From positions 1-28,185 of the IMG/VR virus record IMGVR_UViG_3300042887_003606: a DNA stretch of 28,185 nucleotides. The stretch is one strand, 5' to 3'. Below, in pieces: positions 7,697-15,922 of the stretch. The notes under the pieces were generated by a model that saw only the letters and a list, made by a program, of their open reading frames with translations, searched no databases and was not told where the DNA came from. The stretch comes from a virus. The position numbers were made by a program, and so were the translations under genes. Positions within the stretch are counted from its first letter, which is position 1, and each line of letters opens with the position of its first letter.

Positions 7697-8168
7697 ACGA
7701 CTTACTCCTGCTTATATTTTCTAATACTTTAATTGATTGCTCGATTCCTTTTACTTGCGATTCTGCTGATAATACTCTGGATTCAGAAGTTGTTTTAAGT
7801 TTTTGTAATTTTAAACCAACCTCGCTATTTCTTATTGCAGAATAGTACTTTTCTTCCCATTTAGCATACTTTTCGTGCTTTTGTCCAGTTATTATATACC
7901 AGATTCCTTGTTCTGCCCATTGCTTAACCGCTTTCTCTCTGGCAATTACATTGTTTATATATGTCATATATTTATTAAGAGAATATATTGCAGTTTGGCA
8001 ATCAACTGACGACATTTTTCTTAAGTCTTCTTCTGACATATACATTATTTGATAAACTCTACCAACTAATTCAGAAGAGTTTTTTAATCCATAATCAATA
8101 AAATGTCCAGAGATCCAGTCGTCTATGCTTTTCTGGAACGCTTCGCATTTTTTTTCTATGTCGTCCAT
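7683..8168 (-). CDS. helical protein next to RecA; possible UvsY-like recombination mediator
   Basis: 161 aa, almost entirely helical and charged, with no cofactor motif. The segment KYAKWEEKYYSAIRNSE followed by LQKLKTTSESRVLSAESQVKGI resembles phage recombination mediators that load the recombinase on single-stranded DNA. It lies two genes from RecA in the same operon, the setting known for UvsX/UvsY. The similarity is general and I hold the name loosely. The ATG at 8166-8168, preceded by GGAAAG, is preferred over a GTG five codons earlier. It overlaps the nuclease gene by 13 bases. Confidence 0.65.
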   Translation of the reverse strand: MDDIEKKCEAFQKSIDDWISGHFIDYGLKNSSELVGRVYQIMYMSEEDLRKMSSVDCQTAIYSLNKYMTYINNVIAREKAVKQWAEQGIWYIITGQKHEKYAKWEEKYYSAIRNSEVGLKLQKLKTTSESRVLSAESQVKGIEQSIKVLENISRSKSYERS

Positions 8169-8569
8169 AGCTTTTCTTTCCACTCTTCTAGTGTTTCATT
8201 TTCAAATAATTCTATTAGTGTAAACTCATTAAGATCGCACCAAGTTTTTTTATCTTTATCTCTTGCTTGAGCTTTATAAAATTCCATCTTATTAGCAAAA
8301 AAGAAATTATTAAACTCTGTATGCTGTCGGCCATGCACTTCAACGATTAGTCCCCTAACTGGAATAAAAAAATCCGCTTTTAAAGTGGATTTTCTTGTAC
8401 TTGTCTTTGTTCCGGGCAAAACTATCTCTTCTAGTATTCGATCATTAGGATAACGCTCTTTTAATAAATCCTTAGCTTTAGCATGTGGTCCTGATCGACG
8501 TTCAGTTTCTACAATATTATTGCTAGGAATCCAAGAGTACTCTTTACCATCTAATCCAATAATGTTCAA
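8156..8569 (-). CDS. PD-(D/E)XK / DUF559-like endonuclease
   Basis: 137 aa. The core KADFFIPVRGLIVEVHGRQH has an acidic residue on one strand and an E-V-H-G-x-Q-H motif on the next, as in DUF559, Vsr-like and related PD-(D/E)XK nucleases. It is followed by FTLIELFENE, the usual closing strand and helix. The N-terminal part (GPHAKAKDLLKERYP) is a helix typical of such short phage nucleases. The start appears to be TTG (8567-8569), overlapping the recA stop as TTGA, with AAGGAAC 8 bases upstream. Its position directly behind recA suggests a role in recombination, for example branch cleavage. A homing or mismatch-type nuclease is the alternative. Confidence 0.7.
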   Translation of the reverse strand: MNIIGLDGKEYSWIPSNNIVETERRSGPHAKAKDLLKERYPNDRILEEIVLPGTKTSTRKSTLKADFFIPVRGLIVEVHGRQHTEFNNFFFANKMEFYKAQARDKDKKTWCDLNEFTLIELFENETLEEWKEKLWTT

Positions 8570-9558
8570 TATAATAGTTCCTTAACTTTAGACTCCAGCG
8601 TTTTATATGCTTCTGGATTTTCAGTTAAATAATTATATACCTTCTCTTGTCCTTGCAACTTAACTTTTTCAGATTCAATAAAGTCAAGGTTGTACCATGA
8701 GCCAGCAACTGAAATAAGACCAAGATCGATTGCAATCATAAGAATTTCTTGCACTTTGTCGATTCCATGACCAAATCTAATCCAACTCTCGCAAGTCTTA
8801 TAAGGAGATCCAATAGATGAACAAAGGATATCCCATGTAACCTTTAATCCAATGACATTCTTTTGATCTTTACTAGAGCTTGCAGATTCCCAAGGCTGAA
8901 CACTTTTTACTTCCATTCTCGTGTCGGCTTGGAATTGAATCTTAACACCGCCATCAGCCATTTTACTCTTACCATATCCACTGGTATTCGTAATCATGTG
9001 CGTAATCATGATAACAAGACACTTTTGGTTTGGTACAGTTTGACCAAGTTTTTTTACAAAATCTGATAGAATCTTTGGCAAACCCGGACGAGTCATGCCG
9101 CTAATATCTTCATCAAGATCACGAGAAGGAATTAGGGAAGAAATAGAGTCAATAACAAGAACACAACCTTCGTTCTCTTTTTCAGATATTAACTTTCTTG
9201 CAATATCAAGAAATGTTTCTGCTGGTAATGGCTGGTCTCCTGATCGAATTACTTGCACTAAAGATGGATCGATTCCCGGAACTTCAAAGTTCATTTCTTT
9301 AAGCCGACCCTCTACATCAAGATAAATAATCTTTCGACCTTCTGCTTGACAGTTGGCAATGATTTGCATAGTTGTGGTTGTCTTGCCAGCTTTTGGTGGC
9401 CCAGAAAGAATCATCCAAGAGCCTTCTTTAACACCACCTCCTAGAGCAAGATCAATTGCAGGACTAATAGAGATAGTTTTGTAGCTTTTTTTAGTTTCTA
9501 ATACTTTTTCGCCAGTTGTTACGTAATCGCCATATTTTTTAAGAAAATCTTTATCCAT
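8566..9558 (-). CDS. recA: RecA-family recombinase
   Basis: Homologous-recombination ATPase, 330 aa, similar in length to bacterial RecA and phage UvsX. Walker A is GPPKAGKT (53-60), Walker B CVLVIDSISSL (D137), and the stretch MITHMITNTSGYGKSKMADG corresponds to the L1/L2 side with the post-Walker B region. The N-terminal oligomerisation helix of bacterial RecA is reduced. The start ATG overlaps the end of the upstream gene by 8 bases and has no strong ribosome-binding site, so translation may be coupled. A promoter-like site lies about 105 bases upstream at 9663-9690. Confidence 0.93.
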   Translation of the reverse strand: MDKDFLKKYGDYVTTGEKVLETKKSYKTISISPAIDLALGGGVKEGSWMILSGPPKAGKTTTTMQIIANCQAEGRKIIYLDVEGRLKEMNFEVPGIDPSLVQVIRSGDQPLPAETFLDIARKLISEKENEGCVLVIDSISSLIPSRDLDEDISGMTRPGLPKILSDFVKKLGQTVPNQKCLVIMITHMITNTSGYGKSKMADGGVKIQFQADTRMEVKSVQPWESASSSKDQKNVIGLKVTWDILCSSIGSPYKTCESWIRFGHGIDKVQEILMIAIDLGLISVAGSWYNLDFIESEKVKLQGQEKVYNYLTENPEAYKTLESKVKELLY

Positions 9559-10015
9559 TGTTATTCATGTCACTTTCTATATCTTTCAATCTATTTACAA
9601 GCGTTTTGGTTCCAAATGATTTTCTTGGTTTAAATTCAAGTGGCTCAATCGCAATTATTTCAATTGTATCACGCTTTGGCGTATTGTCAAGAGCAAATTT
9701 AATTTTTTCAATTTCTTTTTTTACATTTCTAGCTCCAAGAGAAATTGTATTTTTACCTGCACTTGACTTTACAAATTTTATAACAGACTCTTCGCCGTAT
9801 TCTTTTATTAGTTTATTTGCTAACGAAACTTGCCTAATATATATTTTTTTCCATTTTGGCAGATTCCAAAACTTATAGGGGAGCGTCCCTACTTTTTCAT
9901 GCTTTGCAAGTTTCTGACAAATTAATTCAGCAACATATTGTGCTGAAGTACAAAAGTCTCCAGTTGATGGAGACTTGTATTTACTTAATGCAGTCTGGAT
10001 TTTTTTTCCCGACAT
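9551..10015 (-). CDS. hypothetical protein upstream of recA
   Basis: 154 aa, basic, no recognised motif. The segment KFWNLPKWKKIYIRQVSLANKLIKEYGEE looks like a DNA-associated helical domain and recurs in my memory among phage replication-region proteins, but I cannot name it. The start is preceded by AGGATAACTG. Its last 8 bases overlap the recA start. Confidence 0.7.
   Translation of the reverse strand: MSGKKIQTALSKYKSPSTGDFCTSAQYVAELICQKLAKHEKVGTLPYKFWNLPKWKKIYIRQVSLANKLIKEYGEESVIKFVKSSAGKNTISLGARNVKKEIEKIKFALDNTPKRDTIEIIAIEPLEFKPRKSFGTKTLVNRLKDIESDMNNNG
9663..9690 (-). promoter_or_regulatory. promoter ahead of recA, inside the upstream gene
   Basis: Minus strand TTGACA (9685-9690), 16-base spacer ending in TGA, then TACAAT (9663-9668). 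This is a full -35 with an extended -10 differing from consensus by one base. Spacer length and TGn element match the intergenic promoters at 19.92, 24.54 and 26.51 kb. It would give recA an extra transcript. Confidence 0.5.
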
Positions 10016-10482
10016 TTACAGTTATCCTCGCACATTATTCTTTTTTTAAAAAGTAACTTTTCATTTTCAGGAGTTATTTCTCTGATCTCTTCGTCTTCAC
10101 CAAGAGCGAATTGTGGCCAATAAAATTTCTTAACATGAATTTTGTTGTCACTCTTAACAATTCCAAAAGACATGAACTTGTATATCACATCAGTATTATC
10201 GGTTAGTTCTTTGCAAAGCCCTCTTATAATAAAAAATTTATCAAGGCCATTGTCATCTTGAAATATTGTTTGCTCTGGCATTCCGGGGCAAAGAACTCTT
10301 ACTTCAATTACTTTTATATTATTATTAAAGCAGAACTCTTTTAGTCTTGTCCAAGGATCTTTTTTGTCAGAAGCGTCAAAATCTGACCACACTTCTGTTC
10401 CATTATCAAGAATGCACTTCCATAATATTTCTTGCTTATCTAAAAGTAATAATATGTCTTTATTGAAACTTGTACAAAGCAT
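9985..10482 (-). CDS. hypothetical protein, 165 aa
   Basis: Not recognised. It begins with a beta-rich segment (EILWKCILDNGTEVWSDFD) followed by a helix-strand unit (LKEFCFNNNIKVIEVRVLCPG). The C-terminus has a Cys cluster, CEDNCKC (about 155-161). The pattern 'express X as cost of Y, large numbers in interface sentences' is not relevant; what can be said is that the N-terminal half resembles small phage proteins of mixed alpha/beta fold. The start overlaps the upstream stop (TAATG), and its 3' end overlaps the next gene by 31 bases. Confidence 0.65.
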   Translation of the reverse strand: MLCTSFNKDILLLLDKQEILWKCILDNGTEVWSDFDASDKKDPWTRLKEFCFNNNIKVIEVRVLCPGMPEQTIFQDDNGLDKFFIIRGLCKELTDNTDVIYKFMSFGIVKSDNKIHVKKFYWPQFALGEDEEIREITPENEKLLFKKRIMCEDNCKCREKKSRLH

Positions 10483-10781
10483 TAGTCTTCCCTAATTTTA
10501 CGAACACAATTTCCAAGTCTTGGAGGAATATTATATCCATTTGTAGGTTGTCTATTTTTTGCTGTTTCATCAGCCCTCATAGACGCTTGCTCTGTCATTG
10601 CAGTTACACCATAATCTTTTTTATGAGCAAACAACTCTCTTGTTTCAGGATAGCCTTTTGGACTTGGCTCATTTTTCTGGGCTACTTTAGGTTCAGTAAT
10701 ATTTACCTTTTTATTTTCATTGCCCATTTTAACTGTTTTGTTTATATTGGTTTTTGGAACTTCCACCTTTTTCTTCGGCAT
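10482..10781 (-). CDS. hypothetical polar, probably disordered protein
   Basis: 99 aa. Lys/Asn/Glu/Pro-rich N-terminal half (MPKKKVEVPKTNINKTVKMG), then FAHKKDYGVTAMTEQASMRADE and a basic end. There is no hydrophobic core or cysteine pattern. The ATG at 10779-10781 is chosen because AAAGGA lies 8 bases upstream; an in-frame TTG two codons earlier is too close to that site. It is coupled to both neighbours. Confidence 0.65.
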   Translation of the reverse strand: MPKKKVEVPKTNINKTVKMGNENKKVNITEPKVAQKNEPSPKGYPETRELFAHKKDYGVTAMTEQASMRADETAKNRQPTNGYNIPPRLGNCVRKIRED

Positions 10782-10783
10782 AA

Positions 10784-11140
10784 TCAATATCCTTTATTTT
10801 GAAATTCTCTTTGAGCATAAGTTAAAAACATTGATCTTCGTGTTTTCAAATACTGTAAATAATATGAAAAAACTTTCTCATCAGCTTTTTTAAATTGAAA
10901 ATTGTAGGCATTGATTTTATTAGAGTCCATTCCAAAAGGATCAAATATCATACCCCTTCCAATTTTTACATAGTAATTAATTGTTTTTTTCTGTTCTTCT
11001 TTGTTTACTATTGTTGCAATTTTAGCAACAGCGTTATGCTCTTCTCCTGATTTTCCTGTCTTCTCGATAAACTCTACGTTTACTTCATCTTTTTCTGGTA
11101 AATTAAGATCTTGTATATTTTCATTTTCGTTTCTTGACAT
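10784..11140 (-). CDS. hypothetical protein, 118 aa
   Basis: Not recognised. An acidic N-terminus (residues 1-35) leads into a compact region with NYYVKIGRGMIFDPFGMDSN, a helix, and the basic aromatic end YLKTRRSMFLTYAQREFQ. The shape suggests a small nucleic-acid- or virion-associated protein, but this is a guess. AGGAAAAACAA precedes the ATG. Confidence 0.65.
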   Translation of the reverse strand: MSRNENENIQDLNLPEKDEVNVEFIEKTGKSGEEHNAVAKIATIVNKEEQKKTINYYVKIGRGMIFDPFGMDSNKINAYNFQFKKADEKVFSYYLQYLKTRRSMFLTYAQREFQNKGY

Positions 11141-11369
11141 TTGTTTTTCCTAGACTTTCAAGCATATTTTTTACTTTTTCAATACAATCCTTCTTATCAT
11201 ATCCTACCACATGAATCTCGCCTTTGTTTGTCATTTTTAAATTTTGAAATTCTTCTGTGCAATCTACAATTTCAGGATCAACACTACCATCATCTAACAT
11301 TCTATGGATATATAGATTCACTTTTAGTATTCCTATATGTGGACCTACATTGAATTTTTCTCTTATCAT
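11121..11369 (-). CDS. hypothetical protein, 82 aa
   Basis: Small alpha/beta protein, not recognised. The N-terminal strands (GILKVNLYIHRMLDDGSVD) and a C-terminal helix (CIEKVKNMLESLGK) with basic tail are visible. AGGAAAACT lies directly before the ATG; the stop of the FmdB-like gene overlaps its start, and its own end overlaps the next gene by 20 bases. Confidence 0.65.
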   Translation of the reverse strand: MIREKFNVGPHIGILKVNLYIHRMLDDGSVDPEIVDCTEEFQNLKMTNKGEIHVVGYDKKDCIEKVKNMLESLGKTNVKKRK

Positions 11370-11707
11370 AGTTTTCCTGTTTCAATAAATTTCCGTTGTT
11401 TCTCTGGAGACAGCTTTGCTATTTTACTATTTAGCTCTCTTTTTTCTCTGTGCTTAATTCTTTCTAAAGAGCTGTCCTTTGCCATCTTTTCTTCAAGTCC
11501 ATACCGCCCAAGGCTTTTGGCATTCTTTTCGGCGAGCTGGCCGATTGTCTTCACCTCTTTATTTATTATAACAGGAGGCTCATCCAAAACAACCGACAAG
11601 CCCGCTTTTTCGCAAAATGGACAGATGGTTCTTAATGGTTCTTTGATTGAATGAAAGACTTCGAATTCTTCTTTGCATTCTTTGCAAGCATAGTGATAAG
11701 TTGGCAT
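11366..11707 (-). CDS. FmdB-family zinc ribbon protein
   Basis: 113 aa. The start MPTYHYACKECKEEFEVFHS is the signature of the FmdB/YwhP putative regulatory zinc ribbon family: C8-x2-C11, then C29-x2-C32 (CPFC). The family opening M-P-x-Y-x-Y-x-C is intact. The C-terminal half is a charged helix (LERIKHREKRELNSKIAKLS). The ATG at 11705-11707 with GAGGA 5 bases upstream is clearly the right start. A longer in-frame extension would run through the neighbouring gene. In phages the family is common but of unknown role, possibly transcriptional. Confidence 0.85.
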   Translation of the reverse strand: MPTYHYACKECKEEFEVFHSIKEPLRTICPFCEKAGLSVVLDEPPVIINKEVKTIGQLAEKNAKSLGRYGLEEKMAKDSSLERIKHREKRELNSKIAKLSPEKQRKFIETGKL

Positions 11708-11714
11708 AAATTCC

Positions 11715-11975
11715 TCAAAAACTTGGTTTATCTTCTGGATTAGACTCGTAGTATTCCTCAGAAACATAAGATAGAAAATGGGCATATCCTTCTTTGATAA
11801 TTCTCTCTTCTTCTTTTGTTCTTTCTTCAAAATCAATCATATAGTTATAATGTTCAATAATCTCAACATTAATATCTTGAGATTCTTCTTTCATGTCTTT
11901 CATTGCTGCATAAGATAAAGCTAAGTTACCTATTAAGATTCCAGCAACAATGATTGGAGCGACATACTTTCTCAT
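11715..11975 (-). CDS. small membrane-anchored or exported protein
   Basis: 86 aa. Residues 5-24 form a hydrophobic signal/anchor (YVAPIIVAGILIGNLALSYA) after a basic MRK, with an AxA-like end that could be cleaved. The rest is acidic and helical (ERTKEEERIIKEGYAHFLSYV). Function unknown. The start overlaps the phoH stop as ATGA; the ribosome-binding site is weak, so translation is probably coupled. Confidence 0.65.
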   Translation of the reverse strand: MRKYVAPIIVAGILIGNLALSYAAMKDMKEESQDINVEIIEHYNYMIDFEERTKEEERIIKEGYAHFLSYVSEEYYESNPEDKPSF

Positions 11976-12667
11976 CTAGTCTCTAGCCTTTCTAGTACTC
12001 GACCGATTATAGGGTTACGAACAATATCTGTTGCCTGAAGTTCACAAACTCCAACTCCTTGTAATCCAAATAGCTTGTCTCTAATATCCATCATTGCACC
12101 CCTCATAGAAAGGGGTAGGTCTGATTGATATGGATCGCCTTCAATAATTGCTCGTGAATGCATTCCTATTCTAGTTAAAAACATTTTTATTTGTTCATAC
12201 GTTGCGTTCTGTGCTTCATCAAGTATCATAAATGAATGATGGAAGTTTCTTCCTCTCATATACTCAAGTGGACAGAGTTCAACAATTCCAGCAGCAAGCT
12301 GTTTGTTTAATAATTCTCTGCCAAGATATTGCTGCATCTCTTCAAGAACTGGCATAACATAGGGTTGTATCTTCTCATCTTTACTACCGGGAAGATATCC
12401 AAGCCCTCTACCGGCTTCAACAACTGGTCTTGTTACTATGATTTTTTCTATTTTATTTTCTAAAAGCCAGTTACACGCAAGACCAACAGCAACCGAAGAT
12501 TTGCCAGATCCTGCTGGACCTGTACAAATTGTAATATCGTTTTCAACCATAGATATGATATAGTTTTCTTGATTAATACTTTTCGGTTTAAGTATTTTAC
12601 GATGCGGATTAGTTATAGCACTTGCTGTTGCTCTTTGAGCGGTTTTTCTTGTTTTGCGTGTTGACAT
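11972..12667 (-). CDS. phoH: PhoH-like ATPase
   Basis: 231 aa, the usual length of phage PhoH core proteins. Walker A is TGPAGSGKS (49-57), with IIVTRPVVEAGRGLGYLPG and Walker B HSFMILDEAQNA (D150, E151), all diagnostic of the PhoH family. The last conserved part is IIEGDPYQSDLP. PhoH is an RNA-helicase-like or nuclease-associated ATPase carried by many large phages. Its role in infection is not settled. A basic 30-residue N-terminal tail precedes the domain. Confidence 0.93.
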   Translation of the reverse strand: MSTRKTRKTAQRATASAITNPHRKILKPKSINQENYIISMVENDITICTGPAGSGKSSVAVGLACNWLLENKIEKIIVTRPVVEAGRGLGYLPGSKDEKIQPYVMPVLEEMQQYLGRELLNKQLAAGIVELCPLEYMRGRNFHHSFMILDEAQNATYEQIKMFLTRIGMHSRAIIEGDPYQSDLPLSMRGAMMDIRDKLFGLQGVGVCELQATDIVRNPIIGRVLERLETR

Positions 12668-12680
12668 GATTTATGATCTT

Positions 12681-13739
12681 TCATGATAAAGTAAATTCGC
12701 TTGTTGTATTTTTATATGTGTAGCGATATGTTGAGTAGTTATTTTGCCCAGCATCACCTCCACTTCTTTCTCTGTTTGTTAAGAAATTATTAGACCCAAG
12801 ATCTATTGTTAAAGAATCTTTAATGCCTAATAAAATTCCAGTGGTATACATATTTTCAAAAACTGAATTTACAACTTCATTTATATTTCCAGAAGCTCTT
12901 ATTTCTCCACTAAACGGTGGAGGGTTAGGAATTCCCGAATATACATAAGTATCAGGTATTGTTCCTGTATCTTGGAATAAGTTATTTGTTACTGGATAAA
13001 ATCCACGATCAAGAACTTCAAAAGTACACGACACATCAATTGGATATCTTACATATTTATTAGCAGCCGTATAGAATCTTCCATAAGAAGGAACTTCACC
13101 ATAGTCAAAAGATATTGTAACTTCGACTGATAATAAAGCATGACCGCTAGATAAGTGTCCTGACACTTCTGGTGGTATCCCGCTTACAAAGAAATCTTTT
13201 CTTCTCTTTACATTTCCACTATGCGCTACATAAGATGGACTATCTTCATTTGCTTTTATTGCATTTGGCATTCCACTGCTTAATAATGCATGAGAACTAA
13301 AAGAAATATCTTCTGTAAAAAATCCTTCTGTTTGGAATCTATATGATACAGATTTTAACAAGCAGTCTTTTAATTGTATTCCTGTTGGATATATGTTTTC
13401 AGAATTTTGATAATTATAAATATATAAATCAATATCCAATGGAGATGGAACTAATCTTCCAGAAGGAATTACAGATCCTGTTTTACTAACTCCAGTTATT
13501 GCTCCATCAATTGGAAGTGGTTTAACATTGTCAGAAATAAATTTACTAAAAGATATTTCAATGTTTGGTTTTTTATATATATTTTTAGACGTAAATGGAT
13601 TTCCCCAAGCAGGAATCGTTGTTGCATCTAAAGTTTGGCTTATAGATATATTTTGAATACCTGATACGCCTACATTATTTATTTTTAAACTTTGTAGGTC
13701 GTATCTTATTAAAGTTGGAGGGACTCCGAATAAACTCAT
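12681..13739 (-). CDS. probable virion (tail tube or similar) protein
   Basis: 352 aa. Predicted almost entirely beta, rich in Ser, Gly, Ile and Pro and poor in charged residues, which fits a phage structural protein. It opens with LQSLKINNVGVSGIQNISIS, as do many tail-tube and tail-completion proteins (a short exposed loop and first strands). Later strands include HALLSVEVTISFDYG and YPIDVSCTFEVLD. I do not see a catalytic motif. It is oddly placed among metabolic genes: the start overlaps the ribonucleotide reductase stop by four bases and phoH follows. The name is an inference from composition and pattern. Confidence 0.55.
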   Translation of the reverse strand: MSLFGVPPTLIRYDLQSLKINNVGVSGIQNISISQTLDATTIPAWGNPFTSKNIYKKPNIEISFSKFISDNVKPLPIDGAITGVSKTGSVIPSGRLVPSPLDIDLYIYNYQNSENIYPTGIQLKDCLLKSVSYRFQTEGFFTEDISFSSHALLSSGMPNAIKANEDSPSYVAHSGNVKRRKDFFVSGIPPEVSGHLSSGHALLSVEVTISFDYGEVPSYGRFYTAANKYVRYPIDVSCTFEVLDRGFYPVTNNLFQDTGTIPDTYVYSGIPNPPPFSGEIRASGNINEVVNSVFENMYTTGILLGIKDSLTIDLGSNNFLTNRERSGGDAGQNNYSTYRYTYKNTTSEFTLS

Positions 13740-15919
13740 ACTACTTCACAAGCTCCACCAGTACATGCCATTGCCTGTTCCAATTGAGTATCATCATATT
13801 CTTCAAGAACTTCTGTATAATCAACATCTTCATACTCTCGCTTAAGTTCAGTCCAGAGTTTAAAGTTATAAATATCTTTCATGCAATAGGTAAACTTCTT
13901 TACGTCACCTTCAAAGTACTTATTGGCAAATCTTCCACATCTTGATACCCATTCTTCTTTAGCCTTACCTTTGATTGGAGCGCCTAGTCCAAGAAGGCTA
14001 TCGCAAGCTGCCCAAAGATTATCTTCAAATAAAGTTAAAGCAACTTCAATTAAACCACTTGCAAACATGACTCCATCGCCATAATGTGCAATCATCTCGC
14101 TAGGTAAATACACAGTAGTAAATGGAGCTTGAGGATAATCCTTATCTCCTGTTACTGGAAGCAAGGAAATCCCACAGAAAAATTCACGATTATCATAAAT
14201 GAATTTCTCAACCTCTTCCCATTCCGCTGGCTTAACATTAATAGTATTGCTGACATTATGATTAAGCCAAGGCTTAGTACAAAGCTCCTTATTAGTTCCC
14301 GACAATACCCAATTTTGTTGAGTTGACTTTACCGTTTTAAGAAGTTCAATAGCAGTAATTTGGTTCTTAGTTTTGCTACCATCAGGGACTTCAATACAAA
14401 AAGCAATTACATCATCGGTCCTATTGGCCGACCAAACAGATTCTTCGCACGCTCTTGGATTACATTTTTGGAAATGTTGGTAGATTGCTTCCATCTTATT
14501 TGCCTGAACACGACGAATATAGCGTTTAGCATGATGAGGATGGATACCGCTAGCAGTACCAAGAATACAAGAAGCAGTGCCTTCAGGTTTAACGCACGTG
14601 ACTCTCGCAGCCTGATTGATGCCGATTGCTGCTGCGACCATTTTATTGGTAGATTTTGCAAGTTCTGCTGCCTTTCTTTGGATATCGGGATTTAAACAAA
14701 TTTCAGGCTTTTCAAACCAGCCCGTTCCTGATACGCCAAGTAAAGCCTCTCTGGCAAAAATCTTTTCGCTAGTTTTACCTAAATATGGAAAATTATTAAA
14801 TCCAGCTTGAAGAGTTCCAATAATTGTTACAGCACGAACTGCATCATAAAAATCTTCTTCTGTATTAACTTTCGCACAATTAACAGTAGAAAGATTACAT
14901 CCCTGCCAACCGCTTTCACCAGTTTCAATATCAACTGGATACATACCGATTTCAACACAAGGATTAACAATAAAGTCTTCATCGTCAGCCCATACAAATC
15001 CCGGCTCACCAAACTCTTTTACTGACTTCATTAGTTCAGAGAATTGTTCAGGAGTTGTCTTCTCTCGAAGTAGCAATGCTGAATTGTTAGATCGCCCCCG
15101 CTGAGGATTATCAATAAACCAATTACCAGTTTTAGCGGTAGCCATCTCTTTATCTTCTGGCGAAAAAAGGCAGATCGTCGCACTTCTGCGAACTCCTCCA
15201 GAAATAACAGCATCTGCAAAATGCATCACTATATCGTATACTTCAATAGGTTTGATTCTTTTATTGCCTCGCAGGACAGCTTTATCAAGAACGTCTTTAA
15301 TTTTATCTAATGCCCTTTTTAGTGGTTCTGGACCGGGAGCCTTTCCTCCTCCAGAAATTCTTGTTCCCTTTTTACGAATTTTATCATAAATAAATTGAAC
15401 TTCTTTTCCTTTATAATCTTGAAATTCGCTATCACTATCAAAATATGACGAAATTAAAATACCGACAGCATCGCTCCACCCTTCAATATCGTCAGGAATA
15501 GTATAATTTACTTTTCCAGATTTGCTATCTAAAAGATTTGGTAATTTATCAATATGCTTAAACTGAACTGAGAATCCAACTCCGCATCCGCAAAGAAGCA
15601 TATACATGCACTCTTGAAAGAATCTTATACGATCTGCAAAAGAAACTGTACAATTATACATTCTAGCATTATGCTTGAAGATTGGGTCTCCGCCAAATTG
15701 CAATGCTCGTTGTGAGCCGAGTCCCTTTTTCTTGAGCATCATATCATATGCCCAATCGATCATCTTTCCTACTTCTTCGCCCTTATCTGCATATTGCTTA
15801 TGCATCATATTGCGAACACGATCAACACTTTCTTTGTACGTTTCTCTTCTTTTTTTATCTGGAATAAATCTTGCATATTTTCCGGTGAAAGTATAGTCTT
15901 GGAGTGCTTTAATTGACAT
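13736..15919 (-). CDS. nrdJ: adenosylcobalamin-dependent ribonucleoside-triphosphate reductase (class II)
   Basis: Reduces ribonucleoside triphosphates to dNTPs with a B12-generated thiyl radical. 727 aa, close to the monomeric Lactobacillus leichmannii enzyme (739 aa). The expected residues are present: C90 (MYNC) and C341 (GCNLSTVN) as the redox pair, C321 and E323 in NPCVEIG as the radical cysteine and acid, and the C-terminal swinging pair C719/C724 in CTGGAC. No second subunit is needed. It needs cobalamin from the host but no oxygen. AGAGGATAATAA precedes the ATG. It sits directly behind dCMP deaminase. Confidence 0.95.
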   Translation of the reverse strand: MSIKALQDYTFTGKYARFIPDKKRRETYKESVDRVRNMMHKQYADKGEEVGKMIDWAYDMMLKKKGLGSQRALQFGGDPIFKHNARMYNCTVSFADRIRFFQECMYMLLCGCGVGFSVQFKHIDKLPNLLDSKSGKVNYTIPDDIEGWSDAVGILISSYFDSDSEFQDYKGKEVQFIYDKIRKKGTRISGGGKAPGPEPLKRALDKIKDVLDKAVLRGNKRIKPIEVYDIVMHFADAVISGGVRRSATICLFSPEDKEMATAKTGNWFIDNPQRGRSNNSALLLREKTTPEQFSELMKSVKEFGEPGFVWADDEDFIVNPCVEIGMYPVDIETGESGWQGCNLSTVNCAKVNTEEDFYDAVRAVTIIGTLQAGFNNFPYLGKTSEKIFAREALLGVSGTGWFEKPEICLNPDIQRKAAELAKSTNKMVAAAIGINQAARVTCVKPEGTASCILGTASGIHPHHAKRYIRRVQANKMEAIYQHFQKCNPRACEESVWSANRTDDVIAFCIEVPDGSKTKNQITAIELLKTVKSTQQNWVLSGTNKELCTKPWLNHNVSNTINVKPAEWEEVEKFIYDNREFFCGISLLPVTGDKDYPQAPFTTVYLPSEMIAHYGDGVMFASGLIEVALTLFEDNLWAACDSLLGLGAPIKGKAKEEWVSRCGRFANKYFEGDVKKFTYCMKDIYNFKLWTELKREYEDVDYTEVLEEYDDTQLEQAMACTGGACEVV

Positions 15920-15922
15920 TTA

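Noticed and set aside
9558-9878. Plus-strand open frame of about 106 codons
   Set aside because: It lies entirely antisense to the gene at 9551-10015, with no ribosome-binding site and a composition expected from a reversed Lys/Ile-rich gene.
10470-10802. Plus-strand open frame of about 110 codons rich in Phe/Cys
   Set aside because: Antisense shadow of the 99-aa gene; the hydrophobic look comes from reversing Lys/Asn codons.
14129-15896. Several short frames on both strands within 13.7-15.9 kb
   Set aside because: All fall within the ribonucleotide reductase gene, whose motifs run unbroken from end to end.
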